In this document: positions 1 to 6,970 of the stretch, one piece after another | How the letters are laid out: each line of letters opens with the position of its first letter | Position numbering within the stretch: the stretch's first letter is position 1 | From: Litorivivens sp041619575 | Lineage (GTDB): Bacteria; Pseudomonadota; Gammaproteobacteria; Pseudomonadales; Spongiibacteraceae | Assembly (NCBI GenBank): GCA_041619575.1 | Contig: JBFKDP010000203.1 | Coordinates: 1-7,399, forward strand | Direction of reading: 5' to 3' | Length of the DNA stretch: 7,399 nucleotides | Position numbers and translations under genes: made by a program | The notes under the pieces: model-generated | Databases searched by the model: none | Told to the model about the DNA's origin: nothing | What the model saw: only the letters and a program-made list of their open reading frames with translations

Positions 1-92
1 ATGAGCTTTGCCTGGCTGTATTAGCAACAGGCATTTCAATTGAGATTCAACTATCAGAAAGAGGCTGGATAGCGCAGCCAAAATCCAAATGA
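1..92 (+). CDS. C-terminal end of an unidentified upstream protein (partial)
   Basis: The third reading frame is open from the left edge of the window and ends at TGA 90-92, giving 29 residues that begin ELCLAVLATG and end with IAQPKSK. The stop overlaps the ATG of the next gene at 89 as ATGA, the classical arrangement of translationally coupled genes. This is the main reason to think the fragment is a real gene end. The tail is too short to assign to a family; it has no membrane segment or recognised motif. It probably forms an operon with the zinc-finger protein downstream. An open frame of 29 codons can also occur by chance. Confidence 0.5.
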   Translation, partial: ELCLAVLATGISIEIQLSERGWIAQPKSK

Positions 93-1087
93 CAGAATAC
101 CCAGGTTATACATATTGCAAGTGGTGCAGAGAACAGTATTTCGATTGCGCCGAGCGTCAATACCGAAATCTATGCTCGTCGGACTGCGAACAGAAAGCAA
201 TAGCATGGGATAAGGAGCACAGCTATAGGGGAAATTTGTTCGAACCTGAGCCGTGGGTTAGGTTTTTCTTTCCCGTGTTTAAAAAAATGATAGCTGCCTT
301 AGAAATATACCCGGTACCGTTTGACCATGCCTTTTCTCGCGGCTATCACGAGGTGAATGTATGCCAGAAGTTTCTTGTAGAATACCCCTTGCCAATTCAG
401 TCGTGGACAGATGATCACGAATCTTCTCTCCGGTCTCATGTACAGGCTGTAGCTGCCGGTTGGACTCGACCTACTGATGAAGCTACCGCCTCTCGTGCTG
501 CCGCTGTCCTACTAGATGAGAGCAGAAGGTTCCTAACTTCGCTTTCGACTGATAATTCAAGCTTCTATCCTAAACGCCAGTTTTATAGAGATCGATTGAA
601 ACTATGGCGGAAATTTTTCAACTTTACTGATACGTCAGATGAAACAAGGCGCTCCATTATATGCAAGTATAGCGAGTTCAAGGCGGCCGTAGATGAACTG
701 CCGTATGAAACCTATGTGAGTGCATCATTCGGAAGTGCCATAGCAATTGTACTAATTAACCTTCATAGAACCGCGAATGGCTGGCGGATATGGTGCGAAC
801 CCGTTGATGATGAGCGGGCCGCAGTACAATTACTTTCGTTTGCCTCAATGAATGGAAAATCTCTATGGTTTATTGCTGCACAGGCCTCAGCCGCGGCGCA
901 CCCTATTATTAACTTTGTCTGGGCTTGTGATCGCAACACTGCAATTGAGGAGTTCTACCTAAACCCTGTCGGTTTTGAAACGGGGATTGGACCTCTGACA
1001 GAGGCGGACCTTCCCCTGATTCAGGTTCGCTGTTTGGACGAGACCACACTAAATGGCTCAACGCATTATTGGAATGATGAGAGATAA
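89..1087 (+). CDS. Hypothetical protein with N-terminal four-cysteine zinc-finger motif
   Basis: I do not recognise this 332-residue protein. Its N-terminus holds Cys10-x2-Cys13 and Cys29-x3-Cys33, with an extra Cys20 between them. This spacing fits a small zinc-binding knuckle or treble-clef finger, so DNA, RNA or protein binding is possible. Residues about 48-140 are rich in aromatic residues, about 140-200 look helical and charged, and the C-terminal 130 residues look like a mixed alpha/beta domain. There is no signal peptide or clear membrane segment, so a cytoplasmic protein is expected. The ATG at 89 is the only ATG in the open frame after the stop at 41-43, and it overlaps the preceding stop as ATGA. 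No good Shine-Dalgarno sequence is visible, so translation is probably coupled. The gene appears more AT-rich than the condensin genes downstream and is separated from them by 128 bp, so it probably belongs to another transcription unit. Confidence 0.8.
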   Translation: MTEYPGYTYCKWCREQYFDCAERQYRNLCSSDCEQKAIAWDKEHSYRGNLFEPEPWVRFFFPVFKKMIAALEIYPVPFDHAFSRGYHEVNVCQKFLVEYPLPIQSWTDDHESSLRSHVQAVAAGWTRPTDEATASRAAAVLLDESRRFLTSLSTDNSSFYPKRQFYRDRLKLWRKFFNFTDTSDETRRSIICKYSEFKAAVDELPYETYVSASFGSAIAIVLINLHRTANGWRIWCEPVDDERAAVQLLSFASMNGKSLWFIAAQASAAAHPIINFVWACDRNTAIEEFYLNPVGFETGIGPLTEADLPLIQVRCLDETTLNGSTHYWNDER

Positions 1088-1215
1088 ACCTTCGGCGATA
1101 AATGTATGGATGATCATTGCAGGACTAACTGTTGATCTGCTCGCCGACTATATCGTTTCGTACTCAGAGAATAGGCCATGTGGCTACGATTTAAGATGGA
1201 GTTAAAAAATCCCAT
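1088..1215 (+). promoter_or_regulatory. Intergenic leader, probable promoter region of the condensin operon
   Basis: This is the only sizeable gap before the four-gene operon, so its promoter most likely lies here. No convincing -35/-10 pair is visible. TAAGAT at 1192-1197 and TACGAT at 1185-1190 each match four of six positions of the sigma-70 -10 box but have no good -35 at the right distance. TTGATC (1132-1137) and TATATC (1149-1154) are only 11 bp apart. A perfect 8-bp palindrome, ATGATCAT, lies at 1110-1117 and could be part of an operator, though one this short may be chance. No terminator hairpin with a T-run follows the upstream gene, so read-through is possible. Confidence 0.35.
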
Positions 1216-2019
1216 ATGAGCTCGTTTGAGGAAATGCTGTCCTCGATCAGGTCAGGGAAGGTCATCCCCCTGAATCGGCTCCTTAGGAAGTGCCCAGATG
1301 GACTTACATCTCGGAGTATCCTTGATGTATTCGTTCATGACGGTACGAATATCACAGGTATTGCCGATCCTGACGGTTTCGATGCCTTGTGCGCCCACTA
1401 TGGTCGGCCATTCGATGGTGCGACGAGATTGACGGCCGCGAGAACGGGGCGAAGTCATCGAATCAGTGTCTCCAGCGGTATGCTCGCCATTAGAAGCAGC
1501 GGGCATCCCCATCCAGTGGTTGTCCTCGTGAGCGAATCTGGGGACGCAGAGGCCCCCAGGGAGCTAGCCCCGAATGTCTTAATCGTTGAGAATCTTGAGA
1601 ACTTCCTAGCCTTTGAGAAAACGGTCGAATTCTGTCACCGATTCTGCGGGCTCACGACGCCTATAGACGAGTTAGAAGTGATCTATGGTGCCGGAGCCCA
1701 GATAAGCAACAAACACTATCGGCCCTTTCTGGGGAAGTTTGCCAAACTGTGGGTATTGCCAGATGCCGATGCCGGCGGACTCGATATTTGTAAGAAACTG
1801 GCTGTCGGGCTGGAAGGCCTTGTTGAGCCGATGATCATGGCACCAAATGACCTCGTCCAGCGACTCTCCGCGCAGGGCCAGCCGTTCGATGAGTCAGAGC
1901 GAGGGCGACTCCTCCAGCTCACTGATTCGACACCGGCTATCAGAGACATAGCTCAATTATTACTTCAGGTGGGTAAAAAGCTCGAACAGGAAACCTACCT
2001 GCTAGAAGAGGAAATCTGA
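1216..2019 (+). CDS. jetD-like: Wadjet JetD/MksG-like Toprim nuclease subunit, short form
   Basis: This is probably the DNA-cleaving subunit of the condensin system. The C-terminal half carries the Toprim hallmarks seen in JetD and topoisomerase VI A-like proteins. A beta strand ends in the acidic motif VLIVENLENF (residues 121-130, putative catalytic Glu125). The metal-binding DxD follows in LWVLPDADAGG (178-188, Asp183 and Asp185). The end of the protein has KKLEQE (254-259), resembling the LEQE near the C-terminus of JetD-type proteins. Typical JetD proteins have about 400 residues with a larger N-terminal arm (DUF3322) before the DUF2220 Toprim part; here only about 100-115 residues precede it, so the arm is reduced or replaced. 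ATG 1216 is the only usual start after the in-frame stop at 1192-1194. Its purine-rich GGAG at 1198-1201 is unusually far away (14 nt), which suggests weak initiation. The next gene begins 4 bp downstream. The family call rests on motifs and context, as the full sequence is divergent. Confidence 0.82.
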   Translation: MSSFEEMLSSIRSGKVIPLNRLLRKCPDGLTSRSILDVFVHDGTNITGIADPDGFDALCAHYGRPFDGATRLTAARTGRSHRISVSSGMLAIRSSGHPHPVVVLVSESGDAEAPRELAPNVLIVENLENFLAFEKTVEFCHRFCGLTTPIDELEVIYGAGAQISNKHYRPFLGKFAKLWVLPDADAGGLDICKKLAVGLEGLVEPMIMAPNDLVQRLSAQGQPFDESERGRLLQLTDSTPAIRDIAQLLLQVGKKLEQETYLLEEEI

Positions 2020-2023
2020 CGGA

Positions 2024-4966
2024 ATGGATTTAGGGTATACCGAGAATTATTGCATTCATCGCATGGTATTTGTGAATAGCGGGAGTTCAGCTTACGTGGA
2101 GCTCCCGATGGACAAGACGGCGGCATTGTTCGGCCGGAACAATGAAGGAAAGACGTCGGGCCTTTCCGCATTGAAGCTGTTCGTGCTTCCAGAAGTAAAC
2201 TTCAAGGGTTGCCAGGCCAAATTTGCGTTCGGTTCTGGGGGTGAGCTCTACACCGCACAACAGTCGTACCAACATTACTTTCCAGATAACAGCAGCTTCA
2301 TCATTATGGAGGCTGAAAACCCCAGAAACCGATTCTGCATGGTGCTTCATCGCTCCAACGAGGAATGGGGTTATGGGCGAATCGCGATACCTCTCCCGTA
2401 CGACGATATCAAATCACTATTCTGGAACTTCGAGTCAACCAAGAACAATGGCTTGGGTGAACCTGTAGCCGATTTACGGCTGGCTGATGTCATTGCAGCG
2501 TTGAAGAAGCGTAAGGGTCTAGTGCTTAACACCGTACAGGACATACGGGAGGCGATCTATCGGCGGCCGGGCGTGCTAGATGACAGCTCGCGCTACTGCA
2601 TTGTTCCGCTGTTGCAAAAGGGGGAGGGGGGCAGTGTAAAGGCGCTATCAGCGTTGCTCGGATTGGCCTTTGATATCAAGGGAACGCTTGGGGGATCACT
2701 ACCGAACGCTATCGCCACGATCATAGAGGGTGAGATTAGTAGCTCCAATAACAAAATCGATATCGATATTGGCGGGATATCATCTCAGTACGACGATCTG
2801 AAACAACGCAATAGCCACCTAAATGTCGTGCGGGATAGTTTCCCAAAGTGGCGAGAGCTAGAGTCAGTGTACAGTGAGCTACTTGAGTCCGACACGACTG
2901 TTTCAACGCTGTACGCAACATTGATTTCGACATTACGTCAGAAAGAAGCCGCCGAATCAACTCAGGTTGGCAAGCTGCGTCAGGAGTTGCAGGCGGCTAT
3001 GACGATAAAGGCTCGGGTAAAAGCCGAAAGGAAGGAGCAGCAACGAGAATTACAGACTCTGAAGACTCAGCGGGAGACAAAGAAAGGGGATCTTGAGGCG
3101 GCTAACGAGGATTTGGCTAGGGTAGAGGAGGTGCTCACCGAGGCGAAAATTCTGGGGCTCGATGAAGTGGAAGCCGTGTACGGGTGGCTTGAAGAGTACA
3201 TTGAAGAAAAAGCAGAGACGCTTAAAGCTCTGGAAGATCTGGACGCTGGCCAGAAACGACTCGAAGAGCTCAATAGTAAGGTCTCATTGCTAGCTCAAGC
3301 GGTGGAAAAAAGTAAGCAGAGCGTGGAGGAAGTGTCCGCGGGGGTGCTTGAGTCCCTGCCACACGATGTACGCGATGTTCTCTTTTCAATTAATCCTCGG
3401 CTTGCTGAGGTGAATGCCTCCGTCACGGACGAGCAATCAGCAACCATCGCAAAATTCTCCGGCCTTCTTGGACAGCAAGATGGCATGTTGAGCTTCCTGA
3501 GCTCTCCGGTGCCTGGAACCCCGTTCGTGGCTTACGATCGAGAAGCGGAACGACAGCGGCGGCAAGATCGTGTCGAAGAGCAAAAGGCCGAGCACAGAGA
3601 AGCTGTCGAAAAACGAGATGCGCTCCATAATGAGCTGAAAAATCACATGGCCGGATTGTCGCGAGAGCGAGTCAGTGCACTGCAGGAAGAGATCGATGCG
3701 GCGCAACGTGATGTGCAGCTACTGCAGGGCAGAGTTTTGCGCGAAGTCCAGAAGGGCGAACTCGAAGCGGTGGTGGCTGCGCTGGGTAAGCAAATCGAAG
3801 AATCCGAACTCCGATGGGAGACCGTTGAAAGCCGGTATGCGGAATCTACGATGCACGTTTCGCGACTGGAGGGCGAGTTGGTTTCCCTCCAGCCGCTGCT
3901 TACTGAACTTCAGCAAATGCGGGAGCAGATTGAGAAAGAGTTCAGACGGCTCGGTTATGCGGACGTAGAACAATCGCTGACGTCTCCTGACGAAGACGGC
4001 GTAGCCGTAGATCTTGAAGAGCTTCGGAGCGCCGCGGCAGAATTCGACGAAGCCGCGAGGAACCTACCCACACTTCACTACCAGGCGGTACAGCTATTCG
4101 GCGTGATGTTCGAGAACGGCATTTTGCAAGGCGAGTCGAATCCAATGCACATACCGCGTGCTCACATGGCGCAGTTAAGTGGCTGGTATGAAGAGCTTCG
4201 TGCGGAGTTTACCAATCTGGAGGGTAACCTTCAGAAGCACAAGAACGACATCATCCACCACAACCACACAACATCTACCCGGGCGGACTTGTTGCGCCAG
4301 CTCGGGAGCACCATTCGCAAGTCTGAGAAGAAGATTAACGATGAGCTGGCTCGCTACCAGATATCAAACCTCGAATCGACACAGGTGAAGTTAGAGCTTG
4401 ATCCTCGCTTTGAGAGTTTGCTGAAAGACTTCTCGGACGAATCGTTCCAAGCTACGGATCAGCTGCGCAGTTCTGCGTTCTACGAGCGGCTCAGCAGTTT
4501 CTGTAATGAGTTTTTCAAAGACGGGCGTTCTGGCAGAAAAATCGACCTGGCCTCTGTGATTACGGGTGTGTCTTACTCCTTCATGAAGGACGGCGAGCTT
4601 ACGAAGGCGGGACAGTCCAACGGAACAACTTCGATGCTCAATAGCGCCATGCTGGCGATATTGCTGAAGCGGTTGATTCCCGAGGGGGTATCACTGAAAT
4701 TCCCAATCGTCTTTGACGAGGTTGGGTCGCTGGATAAGCCAAACCTACAGGCGGTGAAGCAGGTCGCAGAAGATCATGGCTTCCTTTTGTTTGTCGCGAA
4801 CCCGGAGAACACGGGTGTCATTGGTAGTACGGTAGACCATTGGTATGACCTATCGCTACTTCGGGTTACTGAGGGGTCCGTGATAAAGCACTGTACGGTT
4901 CTGTATTATCAGTTGGAGGAGGGCTTTCGCCCTGAGATGGAACCTGTGCTGGAAATGGAGGTGTAG
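2024..4966 (+). CDS. jetC-like: MukB/MksB/JetC-type SMC ATPase
   Basis: This is the ATPase motor of a bacterial condensin; two copies are expected to dimerise and hydrolyse ATP to move or extrude DNA. The N-terminal head has IHRMVFVNSG (11-20), a typical entry strand, then Walker A GRNNEGKT (37-44). The C-terminal head has the ABC signature region QSNGTT (864-869) and Walker B PIVFDE (894-899), followed by D-loop GSLD. Where SMC and Rad50 proteins have the switch histidine, this one has VANPEN, like the AAPEN of MukB, which places it in the MukB/MksB/JetC branch. Long charged coiled coils cover about 275-440 and 505-640. Between them, 440-505 is non-coiled, with several Pro and Gly, and is the probable small hinge. 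A second break at about 640-710 may be a joint or elbow. At 980 residues it is much shorter than MukB (about 1,490) and somewhat shorter than usual JetC. The start follows the nuclease stop by 4 bp, with GAGG at 2008-2011 as a distant ribosome site. Confidence 0.93.
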   Translation: MDLGYTENYCIHRMVFVNSGSSAYVELPMDKTAALFGRNNEGKTSGLSALKLFVLPEVNFKGCQAKFAFGSGGELYTAQQSYQHYFPDNSSFIIMEAENPRNRFCMVLHRSNEEWGYGRIAIPLPYDDIKSLFWNFESTKNNGLGEPVADLRLADVIAALKKRKGLVLNTVQDIREAIYRRPGVLDDSSRYCIVPLLQKGEGGSVKALSALLGLAFDIKGTLGGSLPNAIATIIEGEISSSNNKIDIDIGGISSQYDDLKQRNSHLNVVRDSFPKWRELESVYSELLESDTTVSTLYATLISTLRQKEAAESTQVGKLRQELQAAMTIKARVKAERKEQQRELQTLKTQRETKKGDLEAANEDLARVEEVLTEAKILGLDEVEAVYGWLEEYIEEKAETLKALEDLDAGQKRLEELNSKVSLLAQAVEKSKQSVEEVSAGVLESLPHDVRDVLFSINPRLAEVNASVTDEQSATIAKFSGLLGQQDGMLSFLSSPVPGTPFVAYDREAERQRRQDRVEEQKAEHREAVEKRDALHNELKNHMAGLSRERVSALQEEIDAAQRDVQLLQGRVLREVQKGELEAVVAALGKQIEESELRWETVESRYAESTMHVSRLEGELVSLQPLLTELQQMREQIEKEFRRLGYADVEQSLTSPDEDGVAVDLEELRSAAAEFDEAARNLPTLHYQAVQLFGVMFENGILQGESNPMHIPRAHMAQLSGWYEELRAEFTNLEGNLQKHKNDIIHHNHTTSTRADLLRQLGSTIRKSEKKINDELARYQISNLESTQVKLELDPRFESLLKDFSDESFQATDQLRSSAFYERLSSFCNEFFKDGRSGRKIDLASVITGVSYSFMKDGELTKAGQSNGTTSMLNSAMLAILLKRLIPEGVSLKFPIVFDEVGSLDKPNLQAVKQVAEDHGFLLFVANPENTGVIGSTVDHWYDLSLLRVTEGSVIKHCTVLYYQLEEGFRPEMEPVLEMEV
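4957..4961 (+). promoter_or_regulatory. Shine-Dalgarno site deciding the GTG start of the kleisin gene
   Basis: GGAGG lies 7 nt before GTG 4969, inside the last codons of the SMC gene. It is the best ribosome-binding site in the window and supports a GTG start for the next gene directly after the SMC stop codon. Confidence 0.8.
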
Positions 4967-4968
4967 GC

Positions 4969-6369
4969 GTGGCTGTCAGCACCGACATCACTCTTACAGT
5001 CATACTGCAACATAAGCAGTTATTCTTTGACTTACTCGATCAGGCGGAAGACCGGGATGGTCCCGGTGCCGATGAGTTCTCGATTACCTTCTATCTTGCC
5101 AAGCTCAATAGGCTTTTGAAGACCACGCCGAAGGACCACAAGCGCCGCGTTGCTGAGGCTCTGGATCTGGGCAATCTTCAAAAGTGCGGTCTGTTAGACT
5201 ACTGCGAAGAGCGCGATGATCGGTTGTTGCTCAAGCCCTTTGTGCTCGACATGATTCGACACCTAGATAAGGCCAGACTGAAAGAGCTGACGGATGCTCA
5301 GCTGAACTCACTAAGAGAGCAGTTACTACACGCACGCGAGCTGATTATCGCCCCGACATTTTCCTGGGATGCCGGCGACGAACTCTATCGCGATACAGTC
5401 GCCGTTGTGTTATCCGCTATCCGGGCTACGGGTAGTCAGATTCGGCAAAACATCGACGCGCTTCAGGCGCAAAGCGTGCAGTTGGCCTCGATTGTCGATG
5501 ACGCCAATGCCAGCGGCGCTACGCGCAGTCAGCAAGTGGAGGTGGCTTTGAGCAAGATATTCCAGATTACAGAGCGCCACATAAAGCCAACATTGCTGTT
5601 TTTGGACCCAAATACGGATTGGAAGGGGCGGGGTAACGATGCGCCTATGCGGATCATTGATGATATCAAAGTCCGCTTTTCGCGCCGTGGTCTACACAAG
5701 GAATTTGATTCGATCAACCGGGCTCACCTTGCGATGCTGCATTCAGCAGAGCGCATAGCCCTAATACTACGCAGTGTGGACACCTATCTGCGCATGCACG
5801 ACCGTCAGCGAAAGCTTTATGAGGGCATAGAGACCCGATATCAGGAACTGCTGGGGCGGGTCCAGTCGCTACACGATGGTAAGGCGAAGTATCGACTGAA
5901 GTCCGTTGATCCACACTTTACTGCGCTGTCGTCGTTGGCAGGGCTGAAAAACCGGAAGGCGGACTTCGCGGCCAAGCTAAATTGGCCGCGGGAAGCCGGG
6001 CGCGGCTACCTTGATGAGTACCTTCGTATCAGACTGGAGCAGTACAAATACCGAGCAGGTAAGCCCAAAGCTGAGGCGCGTACCGTCACGGCGGTGGCAG
6101 CAGATGAACATTCCCGCCGGCAGCGTATTAATCGCATTGCAGAAATTGCTCGTCAGATCCAAGTGAAGCCGGGGGCGGACGTTTACAGCCAAGTGCACGA
6201 TCATTTGAGGGCACATCTTCCGGACTACCAATTGCCAGAGCTGGTGGATGCAATCCACTTTCTGCCAGGCGGCCGTAGCATCAAGCTCATTGGGCGCCGT
6301 CGATCAATAACGCTCTCGGGCCGTACGCTCGATTATCTTGAGCGCCAGCTACAGGACAGCAACGCATGA
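4969..6369 (+). CDS. jetA-like: Kleisin-like MukF/MksF/JetA-type condensin subunit
   Basis: This is most likely the kleisin that bridges the two SMC heads and carries the MukE-like subunit. The 466 residues have the layout of MukF/MksF/JetA: an N-terminal winged-helix-like domain (about 10-100, with FSITFYLAKLNRLL at 37-50 and a wing near LLLKPFVLDMI), a long helical middle part (about 105-330) and a linker rich in charged residues and Ala. A C-terminal winged-helix-like domain follows (about 385-460), ending in strands such as SIKLIGRRRSITLSG (437-451). The family is known to be very divergent, so the call depends on layout and on the position between SMC and MukE-like genes. Translation starts at GTG 4969, 2 bp after the SMC stop, behind a strong GGAGG at 4957-4961; this good site may give a high level of this subunit. 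The end overlaps the next gene by ATGA. There are no catalytic residues, as expected for a structural subunit. Confidence 0.8.
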   Translation: MAVSTDITLTVILQHKQLFFDLLDQAEDRDGPGADEFSITFYLAKLNRLLKTTPKDHKRRVAEALDLGNLQKCGLLDYCEERDDRLLLKPFVLDMIRHLDKARLKELTDAQLNSLREQLLHARELIIAPTFSWDAGDELYRDTVAVVLSAIRATGSQIRQNIDALQAQSVQLASIVDDANASGATRSQQVEVALSKIFQITERHIKPTLLFLDPNTDWKGRGNDAPMRIIDDIKVRFSRRGLHKEFDSINRAHLAMLHSAERIALILRSVDTYLRMHDRQRKLYEGIETRYQELLGRVQSLHDGKAKYRLKSVDPHFTALSSLAGLKNRKADFAAKLNWPREAGRGYLDEYLRIRLEQYKYRAGKPKAEARTVTAVAADEHSRRQRINRIAEIARQIQVKPGADVYSQVHDHLRAHLPDYQLPELVDAIHFLPGGRSIKLIGRRRSITLSGRTLDYLERQLQDSNA

Positions 6370-6905
6370 ACACAGCGTTATCTCCCCAGATATTCTCACA
6401 CCTCTTCAATGGCGGTTTAATCAACAAGCACGGCTACGAGGGCGGGGCTCTCGTCAGCAATAGAATGTATGACGAGATATTCAGCCATCTTGACGATTAT
6501 CGTCGGCATTACGCGCTGATGGGATATGAATTGGTGATGGTGGGCGACAGCTATTTTATCCGCGAAAAGGCGGACGTGGACCCTTTCAAAGACGTTTCGA
6601 TGAAAGTCCAGGTCTTACTCGAAGTGATAGCACGGCATATCACGCAGGTTCCGCTGCATGCAACGGTGCTACTCGATGCGAGGAGTGGCGTTTCGAAGGA
6701 CATATTGGAGACTATCGGGAAGGACGATGATGTCAGGGATATTCTACGTGCCTGCGAAATGAAGGGGTCGTTGCTACAGGAGGTCACCAACATACTCGTT
6801 GGCCGCAGTATTGCCTTTTGGAATGACCGTGAGGCGCTAGTGTTGACCGACGGGGGCATAGCACTATTTGAACAGCTCTTCACAGATCAAACTCCAAGTC
6901 TATGA
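6366..6905 (+). CDS. jetB-like: MukE/MksE/JetB-type winged-helix (KITE) subunit
   Basis: This 179-residue protein is probably the small KITE subunit that binds the middle of the kleisin and contacts DNA. The N-terminal part has the family pattern LFNGGLINKHGY (13-24), then a helix around MYDEIFSHLDDYRRHYALMGYEL (34-56), then a wing with DSYFIRE (61-67). This is close to the usual arrangement in MukE and MksE, where a Gly-rich Ll-GG-i motif is followed by a helix, a glycine and an aromatic strand. A second winged-helix-like unit follows (about 76-165), with LLEVIARHI and ALVLTDGGIALF. Its length is within the usual range for MksE/JetB. The start ATG overlaps the kleisin stop by 4 bp (ATGA), with AGGA at 6353-6356 spaced 9 nt away, so the two subunits are probably translated in a coupled way that keeps their amounts matched. 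Confidence 0.83.
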   Translation: MNTALSPQIFSHLFNGGLINKHGYEGGALVSNRMYDEIFSHLDDYRRHYALMGYELVMVGDSYFIREKADVDPFKDVSMKVQVLLEVIARHITQVPLHATVLLDARSGVSKDILETIGKDDDVRDILRACEMKGSLLQEVTNILVGRSIAFWNDREALVLTDGGIALFEQLFTDQTPSL

Positions 6906-6970
6906 ACAGCGTGTCTGTCATTACGAATACATCGGAAGATACAATGACTAGCAAAGGCCTGCAGAAGTGA
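6902..6970 (+). CDS. 22-aa ORF coupled by ATGA to the end of the condensin operon
   Basis: ATG 6902 overlaps the stop of the MukE-like gene as ATGA and reads 22 codons (beginning MNSVSVITNT) to TGA 6968-6970. It has the same junction type as the preceding kleisin/MukE pair. It could be a small peptide, the broken start of a lost fifth gene, or a chance overlap. The peptide is polar, rich in Ser and Thr, and matches nothing that I recognise. No strong Shine-Dalgarno sequence precedes it. Confidence 0.25.
   Translation: MNSVSVITNTSEDTMTSKGLQK

Noticed and set aside
1252..1512. Minus-strand 86-codon ORF opposite the nuclease gene
   Set aside because: It lies wholly inside a gene with clear motifs on the other strand, has no recognisable domain and no separate translation signal.
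3675..3968. + strand 97-codon ORF inside the SMC gene
   Set aside because: It is a shifted frame of the coiled-coil region with an odd Arg, Cys and Trp-rich composition; the SMC frame is continuous through it, so there is no frameshift.
2024..4966. Canonical SMC, RecN, Rad50/SbcC or Lamassu-type ATPase instead of MukB/MksB/JetC
   Set aside because: The VANPEN sequence after Walker B in place of a switch histidine, the MukF/MukE-like neighbours and the Toprim partner fit the MukB/MksB/JetC branch better.
6551..6883. Minus-strand 110-codon ORF opposite the MukE-like gene
   Set aside because: It is Ser-rich and low in complexity, typical of the antisense frame of a real gene; the + strand frame has family motifs and operon spacing.
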